A DNA stretch of 64,000 nt from Sinorhizobium alkalisoli (GCF_008932245.1 NZ_CP034910.1:1674001-1738000); one strand, 5' to 3'; positions 35,833 to 45,418 are shown, counted from the stretch's first letter. Notes: generated by a model not told the origin, from the letters alone. Program-made: numbers and translations.

Positions 35833-37205
35833 GCACGCATTTCGACGCAATCATCGTCGGCGCCGGCCAGGCCGGGCCGTCCCTCGCCGGCCGGCTGACG
35901 GAAGCCGGCAAAACCGTGGCGCTCGTCGAGCGCAAGTTCTTCGGCGGCACCTGCGTCAATACCGGCTGCACGCCGACCAAGGCCATGGTCGCCAGCGCCT
36001 ATGCGATCCATACGGCCCGACGCGGCGCGGAGTACGGGATGACGACCGCGCCCGTGTCCGTGGACTTCGACCGCGTGATGGCGCGAAAAGATAAGATCCG
36101 GCTCGATTCCCGCTCCAGCGTGGAGAAATGGCTCAAGGGCATGACGAACTGCACCGTCTTTGAAGGCCATGCGCAATTCGAGGGCCCGCGAGAAATGCGC
36201 GTCGCCGACGAAGAAATTTCCGGCGAGCGGATCTTCTTGAATGTCGGTGGCCGCGCCGCGGTCCCCGATCTCCCCGGCATCAACGACATCCCCTATCTCA
36301 CCAACAGCTCGCTCATGGAGCTCAATCATCTGCCGAAACATCTCGTCATCATCGGCGGCAGCTATGTCGGGCTGGAATTCGCGCAAATGTTCCGCCGCTT
36401 CGGATCCGACGTCACCGTCATCGAGAAGGGGCCGCGCCTGATTTCGCGGGAAGACCCGGAGGTCTCCGACGCAATCCGTGCCATTCTCGAGAAGGAGGGC
36501 ATCCATATCCGCCTCAATGCGGAATGCATCCGCTTCGCCAAACAGGCAGACGGCATTTCCGCGGGCGTCGACTGCACCTCGGGCGCGCCGGAAGTCGTCG
36601 GCTCGGACGTGCTGCTGGCCACCGGCCGCCGCCCCAACACCGACGATCTCCGCCTCGACAAGGCAGGGGTCAAGACCGATGAGCGCGGCTATATCGAGGT
36701 CGATGACGTCCTGCAAACCAATGTGCCGCATATCTTCGCGCTGGGCGACTGCAATGGCCGCGGCGTTTTCACCCACACTGCCTATAACGATTTCGAGATC
36801 GTCGCGGCCAACCTCCTCGACAACGACCCGCGCAAAGTCAGCGATCGCATCCAGACCTATGCGCTCTACATCGATCCGCCGCTTGGCCGGGCCGGCATGA
36901 CGGAGAGCGAGGCTCGCAAGAGCGGCCGTAAGCTGCTGATCGGCACGAGGCCGATGACGCGGGTCGCCCGCGCGGTCGAGAAAGGCGAGACGGAAGGGTT
37001 TATGAAGGTGATTGTCGACGCCGACACCGAGGAGATCCTCGGGGCCGCCATTCTCGGAACCGGCGGCGACGAGGCGGTCCACAGCGTGCTTGACGTGATG
37101 TATGCAAAGGAGCCCTACACCACGATCAAACGGGCCATGCACATCCACCCGACAGTCACGGAGCTGATCCCGACGGTGTTGGGCGAGCTTTCGCCGGCGA
37201 CCTAG
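35829..37205 (+). CDS. FAD-dependent pyridine nucleotide-disulfide oxidoreductase (mercuric reductase-like)
   Basis: A 458-residue flavoprotein of the lipoamide dehydrogenase/mercuric reductase family. FAD motif: IIVGAGQAGPSLAGRL. Redox disulfide: GGTCVNTGCTPTKAM. NAD motif: IIGGSYVGLEFAQMF. Second FAD motif: VPHIFALGDCNG. C-terminal catalytic HPTVTE. It lacks the N-terminal metal domain and the C-terminal Cys pair of true MerA, so mercury reduction is doubtful; a disulfide or quinone substrate fits better. Coupled to the DUF4126 gene. Confidence 0.9.
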   Translation: MSTHFDAIIVGAGQAGPSLAGRLTEAGKTVALVERKFFGGTCVNTGCTPTKAMVASAYAIHTARRGAEYGMTTAPVSVDFDRVMARKDKIRLDSRSSVEKWLKGMTNCTVFEGHAQFEGPREMRVADEEISGERIFLNVGGRAAVPDLPGINDIPYLTNSSLMELNHLPKHLVIIGGSYVGLEFAQMFRRFGSDVTVIEKGPRLISREDPEVSDAIRAILEKEGIHIRLNAECIRFAKQADGISAGVDCTSGAPEVVGSDVLLATGRRPNTDDLRLDKAGVKTDERGYIEVDDVLQTNVPHIFALGDCNGRGVFTHTAYNDFEIVAANLLDNDPRKVSDRIQTYALYIDPPLGRAGMTESEARKSGRKLLIGTRPMTRVARAVEKGETEGFMKVIVDADTEEILGAAILGTGGDEAVHSVLDVMYAKEPYTTIKRAMHIHPTVTELIPTVLGELSPAT

Positions 37206-37261
37206 TGCACGTCGCCCAAAGGTATGCAGCGGTTTTGGACAACGACGTGCATGAAAACAAA

Positions 37262-37305
37262 CTAAAGCGCGTTGCACGAACACGATTAAACGCGACGCGC
37301 TTTAG
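37262..37305. repeat. Palindromic repeat element between convergent genes
   Basis: CTAAAGCGCGT (37262-37272) and ACGCGCTTTAG (37295-37305) are perfect 11-bp inverted arms around 22 bases. It sits between the convergent flavoprotein and SRPBCC genes. It has no T-run and resembles rhizobial intergenic palindromes more than an intrinsic terminator. Confidence 0.65.
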
Positions 37306-37318
37306 CGCATCGGCCCGA

Positions 37319-37774
37319 TCATTCCCTGCCGGTCCGACCGTGCCAGGGGTCCGGGCCGGGATCGCGTCCAGCAGCGACCTCGGCCAGCCGGTCGAGATAA
37401 TGGGCCCAGCCTTCCGCATGACCGGCGCATTGCTCGGCAGTGGGCAGGCCCGAATGGGTCAGGCGCAAAAGTGTGCCGTCCGGCTGCTCGACGAGGTCGA
37501 TCTCGACCAGGCTCGAGGCCGGCGGCACGATATCGCTGTCGTCCCAGCCGAAGCTGTATACCAGCCGGTGCACCGGCACCACTTCGCGGAAGGAGCCACG
37601 GGCACAGCGTGCGCCGGTAACATTAACGAGATAGAGACCGCCGGGATGCGGCTCGACCTCGGCCTCCGTTCCCATCCAACGCAGGATCTTCTCCGGATCG
37701 GTCAGCAGGGCGAACACCGCGGCGGGCGGCGCCGGAATGTGCGTCTCGCGGCGGACGACGAGGGCTTCTTGCAT
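37319..37774 (-). CDS. SRPBCC/AHSA1-family protein
   Basis: A 151-residue START-like fold protein with the family signature THIPAPPAAVFALLTDPEKILRWMGTEAEVEPHPGG and the C-terminal TRLTHSGLP-type strand (RLTHSGLPTAEQCAGHAEGW). Such proteins bind small hydrophobic ligands or assist stress responses; the specific role is unknown. It is a single gene, convergent with the flavoprotein. Confidence 0.88.
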   Translation of the reverse strand: MQEALVVRRETHIPAPPAAVFALLTDPEKILRWMGTEAEVEPHPGGLYLVNVTGARCARGSFREVVPVHRLVYSFGWDDSDIVPPASSLVEIDLVEQPDGTLLRLTHSGLPTAEQCAGHAEGWAHYLDRLAEVAAGRDPGPDPWHGRTGRE

Positions 37775-38007
37775 CGGTCTCCCCCTATGGTGATGACGGC
37801 AATGAACGACTTCAGCCGACCTGACCTGTGATGGTCGCTGCAGCGCTTCGATTTGTTGCCTGTCATTGTCCTAAAAACGAGGTCAATTTAAGGAGACGGG
37901 CAGCAGGCGCCGCGCCGAGCTCCGCAGCGAAACCCGCATCGATCCAGACCGCCGGAGCCGAACGCTCCACCACCTCGCGCGGATGACAGGCCTGTGCCCG
38001 TCACGCT

Positions 38008-39078
38008 ATGATCGCCGGCATGGATCTGCCCGCACCTCTCGCCTGGCTCCTGGACGAGGCCAGTGGCTCGATCGGCCCCGACCGGTTTCTGGCCGAGCTC
38101 GGCGAACGACTATTGGCCGACGGACTTCCTTTGGCCGGCGGGGCCCTGACGCTGGCGGTGCCGCATCCGATCATTGCCCGCCGCACCTGGCTGTGGCGGG
38201 CGGAGACCGGGGCGGTCATCGAGGCGCTCGGCTTTGCCGGTGCTCTACCCACTGAGGATGGGCGAAACTGGCTGACCGGGCTTGGTCCGGTTGAGGAGGT
38301 TGCGATCGGCCGGACGCCGGACGGGCCGGTTCTGGGCTGGGCCGGAACACGACCATTCGCCCCTGCCGAAGCCGGTCAATTGCGCCAGGCCGCGCGCTTT
38401 GCCGCAGCGCCCTTGGCCGCCTTGACCGAGCGGGCGGCACTGACGGGGCTGCTGGAGGCCTATCTCGGAAAGCGCAGTGCCGCCCGGGTGCAAGCCGGCG
38501 CGCTCAACCGCGGCACGGGAGAGATGATCCGGGCCGCCCTGCTTTACGCCGACATGCGCAACTTCACCGCCCTTTCGGAGGCGAGCGAACCGGCTGCGAT
38601 GATCGCCGACCTCGACGCCTGGTTCGACCGGGTCGCCGGAGCGATACATGCTTTCGGCGGCGAGGTATTGAAGTTTATCGGCGATGGCGTGCTGGCAATC
38701 TTCCCCGTCACGCATGGGCCGGCCGAAGCCTGCGAGGCGGCATTGCGTGCGGTCGTCGCCGCCCGCGCCGGCATGGCCCATCTCGATGAGCGGCGGCAGG
38801 CGCGGGGCCTGCCGCCGCTCCCCTATGGCACGGCGCTGCATCTCGGCGATATCCTGTGGGGGAATATCGGCGCGGTAGACCGGCTGGATTTCACCGCCAT
38901 CGGCCCCGCGGTCAACCTTGTCAGCCGGCTGGAGGGCCTGTGCCGGCCTCTCGGCCGATCGGTGCTGATTTCGGGGGCGGTCGCCGCCGAAACAGCCACG
39001 CCGCTGCTGCCGCTCGGCGAGCATGCGCTGCGCGGCATCTCATCCCCCTGCGCCGTCTTCACCCTGCCGGATGCATGA
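38008..39078 (+). CDS. Class III adenylate/guanylate cyclase
   Basis: A 356-residue soluble protein. The first 170 residues are an uncharacterised sensor-like region shared by several rhizobial cyclases. The catalytic domain follows, with LLYADMRNFTALSE (first metal-binding Asp), FGGEVLKFIGDGVLAIFP (second metal Asp), and RLDFTAIGPAVNLVSRLEGL, where Asn and Arg stabilise the transition state. The usual purine-specifying Asp/Cys position reads differently (FTAIGPAVN), as in other rhizobial class IIIb cyclases. Sinorhizobium genomes carry many such genes. An ATG at 38020 is an alternative start. Confidence 0.88.
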   Translation: MIAGMDLPAPLAWLLDEASGSIGPDRFLAELGERLLADGLPLAGGALTLAVPHPIIARRTWLWRAETGAVIEALGFAGALPTEDGRNWLTGLGPVEEVAIGRTPDGPVLGWAGTRPFAPAEAGQLRQAARFAAAPLAALTERAALTGLLEAYLGKRSAARVQAGALNRGTGEMIRAALLYADMRNFTALSEASEPAAMIADLDAWFDRVAGAIHAFGGEVLKFIGDGVLAIFPVTHGPAEACEAALRAVVAARAGMAHLDERRQARGLPPLPYGTALHLGDILWGNIGAVDRLDFTAIGPAVNLVSRLEGLCRPLGRSVLISGAVAAETATPLLPLGEHALRGISSPCAVFTLPDA

Positions 39079-39089
39079 ACGGCGCACAC

Positions 39090-39902
39090 TCACATCTTGT
39101 CATTGAACCACCGCAACGACATGCAGGAGAGCCCGGCATCGATCTTGCCGATATCCGTGGTCTTCAACGGCGCGACCCGATAGCCCGCGTTGTCGAGCAT
39201 CTCGATCGTGCGCGGAAAATCCGAACCGACCATGACGACATCGTTGACGCGGAGCGCATTCGCCGCCGCCTCCTCGCCCTCCGGAACGATCATCTGCCGG
39301 AATGCCTTGAATACGCCCGAACGCGTGAGGCGGCTGGTCGTAAGTACCGTCTCCTCGTCGAGGAGCGAGCAATCGGTCTTGAAATGCAGCACGCCCTCGG
39401 GCGTCGCGACGACCTCGCTCTTGCGACCAAGCTTTTCGAGACTGGCCTTGAGCGCCTCGGCGCCGACCCTGTCAGTGCGGGCGGAAAGGCCGATCATGAC
39501 CCCACGCGCCGTTGTCAGCACATCGCCGCCGTCCGCATAACCGTCCGCTAGTCTGAGAACCACATCGAACATGTCGTGCAGGGTCGGCGCTATCGCGTCG
39601 ACCTCCTTCAGGCGCGTCGGAGCGCCCGGTCGCAGGAGGATTGCGCCTTCCGAGAAAACAAGCGCCGGATCCTCGACGAAAACGGAGTCGGGGAAAGCGG
39701 GGAGCGGCGGCAGGACGGTGACCTTTGCGCCGGCACCGCGCATCGCCTCGATATAGGCTTCGTGCTCCGCCTTGACGCCCTCGTAAGTTGGGCTGCCGCG
39801 ATCCTCCGCACGCAACCCATTGACGACGCTGAGCGAAGGTTCACGGACAATGACCGAATTGAACTCGAAGACGGCAGCCGGAATCAAATCTGTTCCCTCC
39901 AT
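39090..39902 (-). CDS. Dimethylarginine dimethylaminohydrolase-like guanidino hydrolase
   Basis: A 270-residue pentein-fold enzyme. Substrate residues are in PDSVFVEDPALVF, the catalytic His is in GVLHFKTDCSLLD, and the nucleophile is Cys260 in GLSCMSLRW at the C-terminus. This layout matches dimethylargininase, which releases citrulline and dimethylamine; related arginine-type hydrolases cannot be excluded. The ATG at 39902 (MEGTDLIPAAVFEFN) is preferred over the upstream in-frame ATG at 39950, which lacks family similarity. Confidence 0.88.
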   Translation of the reverse strand: MEGTDLIPAAVFEFNSVIVREPSLSVVNGLRAEDRGSPTYEGVKAEHEAYIEAMRGAGAKVTVLPPLPAFPDSVFVEDPALVFSEGAILLRPGAPTRLKEVDAIAPTLHDMFDVVLRLADGYADGGDVLTTARGVMIGLSARTDRVGAEALKASLEKLGRKSEVVATPEGVLHFKTDCSLLDEETVLTTSRLTRSGVFKAFRQMIVPEGEEAAANALRVNDVVMVGSDFPRTIEMLDNAGYRVAPLKTTDIGKIDAGLSCMSLRWFNDKM

Positions 39903-39992
39903 GGTTTGTTTCCCAAGCAGATTGCGCGGCTTCGCCGACGTCCTGCTCACCTTTTGTTTTGTCGGAATGCCGTGGGACGCCCTCTTCCCCGT

Positions 39993-40421
39993 TCAGCCCG
40001 AAACCCTGCTCACGAATTCGGGGTTGCCCCGCAGGCTATTGCTGATCGTGCAGATCTCGTTTTCCGCCGCCACGGCGATGGCTTGACGAACCACATCATC
40101 GAGTTCGCCCTTGATGGTCAACTCGATATCGAAGCGCGCAATGCGAGAGGGCTCATCGTGGGCCTTCTCGCCGGTGACCCTGGCAGAGACCTCGTCCAGC
40201 CGGTCGAGGACGCCGAATCGGCTTGCAGCGTCACGAGCGCCGAGGACAAGACAACTCGCAAGCGAAGCATAGAGAAGGTCGAGCGGATCGAAGCCCGGCT
40301 GCGACGGGCTGGTGACGACGTCGAGCACCCCGCCCGACATCGAGGCCACATTCGGGAAACCCGTTCGCCCCACCACGGCGGTGGCGCCCGTATGCCGGCT
40401 CGTAAGATTCAGCTCCATCAT
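39993..40421 (-). CDS. OsmC-family protein
   Basis: A 142-residue OsmC/Ohr-fold protein with both peroxidatic-type cysteines: LYASLASCLVLGARDAA and ENEICTISNSLRG. It likely reduces organic peroxides or binds a small electrophile; it falls nearer the YhfA branch than Ohr. The ATG pair at 40421/40418 follows GGGAG; the frame upstream to 40493 is not supported. Single gene between the dimethylargininase and the fucU/rbsD gene. Confidence 0.87.
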   Translation of the reverse strand: MMELNLTSRHTGATAVVGRTGFPNVASMSGGVLDVVTSPSQPGFDPLDLLYASLASCLVLGARDAASRFGVLDRLDEVSARVTGEKAHDEPSRIARFDIELTIKGELDDVVRQAIAVAAENEICTISNSLRGNPEFVSRVSG

Positions 40422-40515
40422 GGTCGGCTCCCATCCTCGAAACGAAGACAGTATTCCAGCAAAGACGCGGTTCCACCAGCGTCCTGCTGGCATGTACCTT
40501 CAGCCGATTGTGTTT

Positions 40516-40971
40516 TCAGTCCGACTCCGGAGGAATGACACCCTTCGTGAGAAGGAAGCAGCCGTAGAAACGGGTTTCGCCCGTTGTAATGACGCAATAG
40601 GCTTTCTTGGCAGCTTCGTAGAAAGCGAAACGCTCGATGCCGTACATGGGCGCCGGTTTTCCCTCGGCACGGTCGATCTCGGCCTGTACCTCGCCCTGGA
40701 CCGGCGGGATCTCGCCGGGTGCTCCCATCACTTCCATCCGACCGACCGAGGGCTGAAGCGGCGTGTCGAGCGGGAGAACCGAAAGCACGGCCCTCATCGC
40801 CCGGGCGGCCGAGACATTGTCGATGTGCAGCAATTTGCCGAGCGTCGTCTGGCGGGCAATCGCATCCGACGGGAAATTCGTGTCGGAAATCACCAGTGTG
40901 TCGGCATGCCCCATCGAGCGCAGGGCATGCAGCACATCCGCGTTTAGAGCCGGGTCGATATTCTTGAGCAT
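40516..40971 (-). CDS. RbsD/FucU-family sugar mutarotase
   Basis: A 151-residue protein of the RbsD/FucU family, which interconverts sugar anomers. The family stretches are MLKNIDPALNADVLHALRSMGHADTLVISDTNFP and the C-terminal ETRFYGCFLLTKGVI, with the active-site His in the GHAD motif. It is closer to FucU in length. It lies about 120 bases after the aldehyde dehydrogenase on the same strand, so it probably belongs to the deoR-deoC-aldehyde dehydrogenase operon and prepares the sugar for that pathway. Confidence 0.88.
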   Translation of the reverse strand: MLKNIDPALNADVLHALRSMGHADTLVISDTNFPSDAIARQTTLGKLLHIDNVSAARAMRAVLSVLPLDTPLQPSVGRMEVMGAPGEIPPVQGEVQAEIDRAEGKPAPMYGIERFAFYEAAKKAYCVITTGETRFYGCFLLTKGVIPPESD

Positions 40972-41091
40972 TCCTGTCCTCCTGCCAATGCGCCGCGGGC
41001 GGAAGCCGACGGCAGCCTCGCGGCATCAGGCCGTTTCCGCCGCCCGTCGTCAACGGCCTTTCCGCTTTCTCCACTGCTGCGAGCTTCGGCG

Positions 41092-43476
41092 CTACTCGCC
41101 GTAGGGAATCCAGATGTTCTTCACGTCCACGGCCCTGCGCAGAAATGCCGGGCCTTCGGCGGCGGATCGATCCATCCAGTCGATTGCCTTGCCGTAGTCG
41201 ACGAAGGTGCGCTTCAGATTGCCGGTCGAGAGCTTCTCGACGAGCGTCGACAGTTCCGACGAGCCGCAAGCCCAGAGCGCGTCGACGTCGTTATGCGCAG
41301 CAAGCGTCTTTGCGAGTTCCACCGCCGAGCCGGTGACGATGTTGACGACGCCGGCCGGGACGTCGGAGGTTTCGAGGACCGAGTAGAAATCGGTCGCGGC
41401 AAGCGGATGCGGTTCGCTCGGAACGGCAATAACACGATTGCCGACGGCGATCAGCGGCGCAACCAGGCTGATGAAGCCCAAGAGCGGCGCCTCTGGCGGG
41501 CAGATGACGCCGACGACGCCCTGCGGCTCCGGCATGGCCAGCGCAACGCCCCGCAAGGGCGGCTGGTGCACGGTACCCTCGTATTTGTCCGCCCAGGCGC
41601 CATAGCTGAAGAGCCGCGCAATTGACGCTTCGACCTCGGCTTTCGCGTTGGCTGCGGATGCACCGGTCATCGCGACGATGCGATCGGCAAACTCCGCCAC
41701 CCGGGAGCTCAGGTTCTCGGCAATGTAATAGAGGATCTGCGCCCGGTTGTGCGCGGTTGCCGAGCTCCAGGCGGATGCCGCTCGCGCGGCGACGACGGCG
41801 TTGCGGATATCCTTGCGATTGCCCTCACCGACCTCGCCGACCGGCTTGCCCTTGGGCGACAATATCGGGCGCGAATAGTTTCCGTCCGGCCGCGCCTGCT
41901 TGCCGCCGATGAAGAGCTTGGCGGTGCGGTCGAGCGCCGGCAAGCCGAAATCGCCGGCGACCGGTTTCAGAGCCGGTTGAACCGGCTCCAGTCTCAGCTT
42001 GCGGCCGAGCCAGGCTTTCGGCTTCAGATATTCGTAGCAGCCCTCCTTGCCACCCTCGCGGCCGAAGCCGGATTCGCGTTTACCGCCAAAGCCGCTCGAG
42101 GCGTCGAAGAGATTGGTGGCGTTGACCCAGACGACGCCGGCCGCGAGCTTGGCCGCCACGTGCAGGGCAAGCCCGATCGTTTCGCTCCAGACGCTGGCGG
42201 CAAGGCCGTAGCGGGAATGGTTGGCGAGCTGGATCGCCTCCTCCGGCGTGCGGAAGGTCATGGACACAACCACCGGCCCGAAAATCTCCTCCGTAGCCAC
42301 GACGGAGGTCGGCTGGACGTCCGTCAGCAGCGTCGGCGGGTAGAAGCTGCCGCCCTTGGGCAGTTCGATCCTCGGCTGGTGCATGGACGCCCCCTCGGAA
42401 ACACCCTTTGCGACCAGAGTTTCGATCCGCTGCAATTGTACCGGCGCAATGATCGCCGCCATGTCGATCGCCTTGTCGAGTGGAAGGCCGACGCGCAACA
42501 TCGCCATACGTCGCTTCAAGCGCTCATGGAAGAGCGGCGCCACGCCTTCCTGCACGAGCAGACGGGAGCCGGCGCAGCAGACCTGGCCCTGATTGAACCA
42601 TATCGCATCCACCACGCCTTCGACGGCCGCGTCGATGTCGGCGTCGTCGAAGACGATGAAGGGCGACTTGCCCCCGAGCTCCAACGTCAGCGACTTGCCG
42701 CTGCCGGCGGTCTTCTCTCTGATAAGCCGGCCAACCTCCGTCGAGCCGGTGAAGGCGATCTTGTCGATGTCCTCGTGTTCGACGATCAGCGCGCCGGTCT
42801 CGCCCTCGCCCGTCACGACGTTCAAAACGCCCGGCGGCAGCCCGGCCGCACCCGCCAGCTCGGCGAAGAGCAGCGCCGTCAGCGGCGTGAACTCTGCCGG
42901 CTTCAGGATAACCGTGTTGCCGAGGGCCAGTGCCGGCGCGACTTTCCAGGCCAGCATCAGGAACGGGAAGTTCCAGGGGATCACCTGGCCAACGACTCCG
43001 ACGGGAACGTGGTCGGCGAATTCCGTTTCCTGCAGCTGCGCCCAGCCGGCATGGTGATAGAAGTGCCTGGCTGCCAGCGGAATGTCGATGTCGCGCGTCT
43101 CGCGGATCGGCTTGCCGTTGTCGAGCGCCTCGACCACTGCAATCAGGCGCGCATGACGCTGGATCATGCGGGCAAGCGCGTAAAGATGCCGCGCACGGGC
43201 GTGGCCGGGCAGCTTCGCCCAAGGCGCTTGCGCCTTGCGGGCGGCGGCAACCGCGGCGTTCACGTCCTCCGATCCGCCGAGCGCCACCTTTGCCAGCAGC
43301 GTGCCTGTCGCGGGCTCAAAGCTGTCGAAGGTCTTGCCCGACGCTGCGGCGACGAATGCGCCATTGATGAAGTGGCCGAATTCGCCGTCGTGCCGCGCCA
43401 GCCATTGGCGCGCCTCGGCGTCGGCTTCGGGTGCGGGACCGTAGGACATTTCGTCAAAAAACCTGGCGACGCTCAT
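41092..43476 (-). CDS. Two-domain aldehyde dehydrogenase (ALDH16-like)
   Basis: A 794-residue protein. Residues about 40-500 are a complete aldehyde dehydrogenase: IPWNFP, FTGSTEVG, Glu266 in LELGGKS and catalytic Cys300 in GQVCCAG. Residues about 540-790 are a second, shorter ALDH-like domain (FIGGKQARPDGNY, PEPQGVVGVICPPEAP, AGVVNIVTGSA) that lacks both the LELGGK Glu and the QxC nucleophile. This is the plan of family 16 (ALDH16), where the second domain is non-catalytic. It starts five bases after deoC, so it probably oxidises the acetaldehyde or glyceraldehyde-type product of that aldolase. Confidence 0.9.
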   Translation of the reverse strand: MSVARFFDEMSYGPAPEADAEARQWLARHDGEFGHFINGAFVAAASGKTFDSFEPATGTLLAKVALGGSEDVNAAVAAARKAQAPWAKLPGHARARHLYALARMIQRHARLIAVVEALDNGKPIRETRDIDIPLAARHFYHHAGWAQLQETEFADHVPVGVVGQVIPWNFPFLMLAWKVAPALALGNTVILKPAEFTPLTALLFAELAGAAGLPPGVLNVVTGEGETGALIVEHEDIDKIAFTGSTEVGRLIREKTAGSGKSLTLELGGKSPFIVFDDADIDAAVEGVVDAIWFNQGQVCCAGSRLLVQEGVAPLFHERLKRRMAMLRVGLPLDKAIDMAAIIAPVQLQRIETLVAKGVSEGASMHQPRIELPKGGSFYPPTLLTDVQPTSVVATEEIFGPVVVSMTFRTPEEAIQLANHSRYGLAASVWSETIGLALHVAAKLAAGVVWVNATNLFDASSGFGGKRESGFGREGGKEGCYEYLKPKAWLGRKLRLEPVQPALKPVAGDFGLPALDRTAKLFIGGKQARPDGNYSRPILSPKGKPVGEVGEGNRKDIRNAVVAARAASAWSSATAHNRAQILYYIAENLSSRVAEFADRIVAMTGASAANAKAEVEASIARLFSYGAWADKYEGTVHQPPLRGVALAMPEPQGVVGVICPPEAPLLGFISLVAPLIAVGNRVIAVPSEPHPLAATDFYSVLETSDVPAGVVNIVTGSAVELAKTLAAHNDVDALWACGSSELSTLVEKLSTGNLKRTFVDYGKAIDWMDRSAAEGPAFLRRAVDVKNIWIPYGE

Positions 43477-43480
43477 CGCT

Positions 43481-44488
43481 TTATCCAATCGGGTGTCTGT
43501 GGAGGGCCGAATAGGCGCCGCTGACATGGTGTTCGAGCTGGCGCTCGATGTCGGCCAGCAGGCTTGATGCTCCGATGCGGAAGAGATCCGGCTCGAGCCA
43601 TTCCCGCCCGAGCTCCTCCTTCATCAGGAACTGGTAGTTCAGCACGTCCTTCGCCGCCGAGATGCCGCCGGCCGGCTTGTAGCCGACCTTGATCCCCGTC
43701 CGCTCCTGATAGGCGCGGATCATCCTCAGCATAACGAGGGTGACAAGCAGGGTGGCGTTGACGCCTTCCTTGCCAGTCGAGGTCTTGATGAAGTCGGCGC
43801 CGGCCATCATTGAGACGAGCGAGGCGCGGGCGACGTTGCGAAGCGTCTTGAGATCGCCGGTCGCGAGGATCGCCTTCACATGGGCATCGCCGCAGGCGGC
43901 CCGGAAATCGCGCATCTCGTCATAAAGCGCCTGCCAATTGCCGGTCAGCACATGCTCGCGGGTGATCACGATGTCGATCTCCCGCGCGCCATCCGCGACC
44001 GATGCTTCGATTTCGCGAAGCTTGACGTCATGCGGCACGAGCCCCGCCGGAAAGCCGGTCGAAACGGCGGCGACCGGAATGCCGGAGCCTTCGAGCGCTT
44101 CCACCGCCGTCGAGACGAAGCGATGGTAGACGCAGACGGCACCCGTCGTTATGTCGCGATCGCCCATGCCGAGTGCATCGAGGAGGTCCAGACGTATGGG
44201 GTGACGCGCCTTGGCGCAGAGGCGCTTGACGCGCTCCGTCGTATCGTCGCCATTGAGCGTGGTGAGGTCGATGCAGGTCACCGCCTTCAACAGCCACGCG
44301 GCCTGCGCGTCCTTCTTGACCGTGCGTCGGCCGGGCAACGTCGCCACGCGCCGCTCCGCCGCCGAGAGATTGACGCGCTGGTCGAGCACCCAGCCCAGAT
44401 CAAGGTCGACCCCGTCATTGCGCGGCCAATTATGGCCCGCGCCCACGGGAGGGGCGGCAGCGGCGCCCCTCACAGCAAGCTCTTCCAA
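43481..44488 (-). CDS. deoC: Deoxyribose-phosphate aldolase
   Basis: A class I aldolase of about 335 residues that splits 2-deoxyribose-5-phosphate into glyceraldehyde-3-phosphate and acetaldehyde. The Schiff-base Lys is in GADFIKTSTGKEG, with a second active-site Lys in KVGYKPAGGI and Asp in REIDIVI. It is of the long form with an N-terminal extension of about 75 residues. The proposed start is a TTG at 44488 with GGGAG seven bases upstream; the frame continues to 44536 without a better signal. It is downstream of deoR and coupled to the two-domain aldehyde dehydrogenase. Confidence 0.9.
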   Translation of the reverse strand: MEELAVRGAAAAPPVGAGHNWPRNDGVDLDLGWVLDQRVNLSAAERRVATLPGRRTVKKDAQAAWLLKAVTCIDLTTLNGDDTTERVKRLCAKARHPIRLDLLDALGMGDRDITTGAVCVYHRFVSTAVEALEGSGIPVAAVSTGFPAGLVPHDVKLREIEASVADGAREIDIVITREHVLTGNWQALYDEMRDFRAACGDAHVKAILATGDLKTLRNVARASLVSMMAGADFIKTSTGKEGVNATLLVTLVMLRMIRAYQERTGIKVGYKPAGGISAAKDVLNYQFLMKEELGREWLEPDLFRIGASSLLADIERQLEHHVSGAYSALHRHPIG

Positions 44489-44631
44489 GCGACTACTCCC
44501 TGGTGCCGAGGTTCGCCGGGCAGCCGCTCTCGGCACGCACCGGCATTGTTACGTTTCTACCTTTTGTTAGATTTCCATCATTTTTCGCCCGAGTCAAGAG
44601 ACGGTTCGGCCGGTCTGCCGCCCAGCATACA

Positions 44632-45366
44632 TCAGTTCGCGCGAAGCGCGGACTCGCCATCCTCGGTGATCACCGACCGGAACGCTTCCATCGGCGCAAA
44701 GAAGGCCGGCTTCAACTTGCCGATCTTGCTCTTGTCGACCACAAGGTAATTCTCGCGGGCGAGCGAAATCACCTTCCGCTTGACCGGCACCTCATGAAAA
44801 TGCACGCAGCTTGCGCCCCTTGCCCTATCGACGCCGGCGGCCGAGAGAAAGGCGACGTTGATGCCGAGCTGCTCCAGCGTCTCCAGTCCGGCCCCGCCCG
44901 AAAATGAAGCCGAGGATGGATAATAGACGCCGCCCAGCATGACCATGCGGACATTTGGCTTTCGCGTCAGCCGTTCCGCCGTGTTCATCGAGTAACACAC
45001 GGCTGTTACTGGATAATTTTCCGGGATCAGGTCGACCAGATATTCGAGCGTGGTGCCGCAATCGATGAAGATCGTCTCCTCTGGGCGAATATGTCTGGCC
45101 GCGTGGGCGCAGGCATTCCGTTTGGCCGCGGCGTGGCTGTCGGCCGCGCGTGCAAGCTCGTAAGGCGCATCGCCCTCGATATCCGCGGCCGAAACGATGT
45201 GACCGCCGAGATAGCCGAAAAGGCCGGGATTGTCGGCGATATCGCGGCGGACGGTCATCTCCGATACGCCGAGAAGTGCGGCCGCCTCCTTCAGATGCAG
45301 CACCCGCCGCGCAGTGACGGCATCCGCCAAGGTGGCAATGCGCTTCGTCTTGCGATTGGTCATCAT
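44632..45366 (-). CDS. DeoR-family transcriptional repressor
   Basis: A 244-residue DeoR protein with helix-turn-helix HLKEAAALLGVSEMTVRRDIADNPGLFGYLGGHIV and the sugar-phosphate sensor domain (EETIFIDCGTTLEYLVDLIPE, AGVDRARGASCVHFHEVPVKRKVI). It heads the same-strand group deoR, deoC, aldehyde dehydrogenase, fucU/rbsD and probably represses it until a phosphorylated sugar accumulates. A near-palindrome stands 50 bases upstream. Confidence 0.9.
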   Translation of the reverse strand: MMTNRKTKRIATLADAVTARRVLHLKEAAALLGVSEMTVRRDIADNPGLFGYLGGHIVSAADIEGDAPYELARAADSHAAAKRNACAHAARHIRPEETIFIDCGTTLEYLVDLIPENYPVTAVCYSMNTAERLTRKPNVRMVMLGGVYYPSSASFSGGAGLETLEQLGINVAFLSAAGVDRARGASCVHFHEVPVKRKVISLARENYLVVDKSKIGKLKPAFFAPMEAFRSVITEDGESALRAN

Positions 45367-45418
45367 CCCTCGTGGTGCAGGCAGCGCCAGATCCCTTACA
45401 AATGGCCTCGTCAGATTC

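Noticed and set aside
35829..37205. Naming the flavoprotein a mercuric reductase (merA)
   Set aside because: It lacks the N-terminal metal domain and the C-terminal cysteine pair needed for Hg(II), and no mer genes are nearby.
37262..37305. Reading the 11-bp palindrome as an intrinsic terminator
   Set aside because: Loop of 22 bases and no T-run on either side; kept as a repeat element instead.
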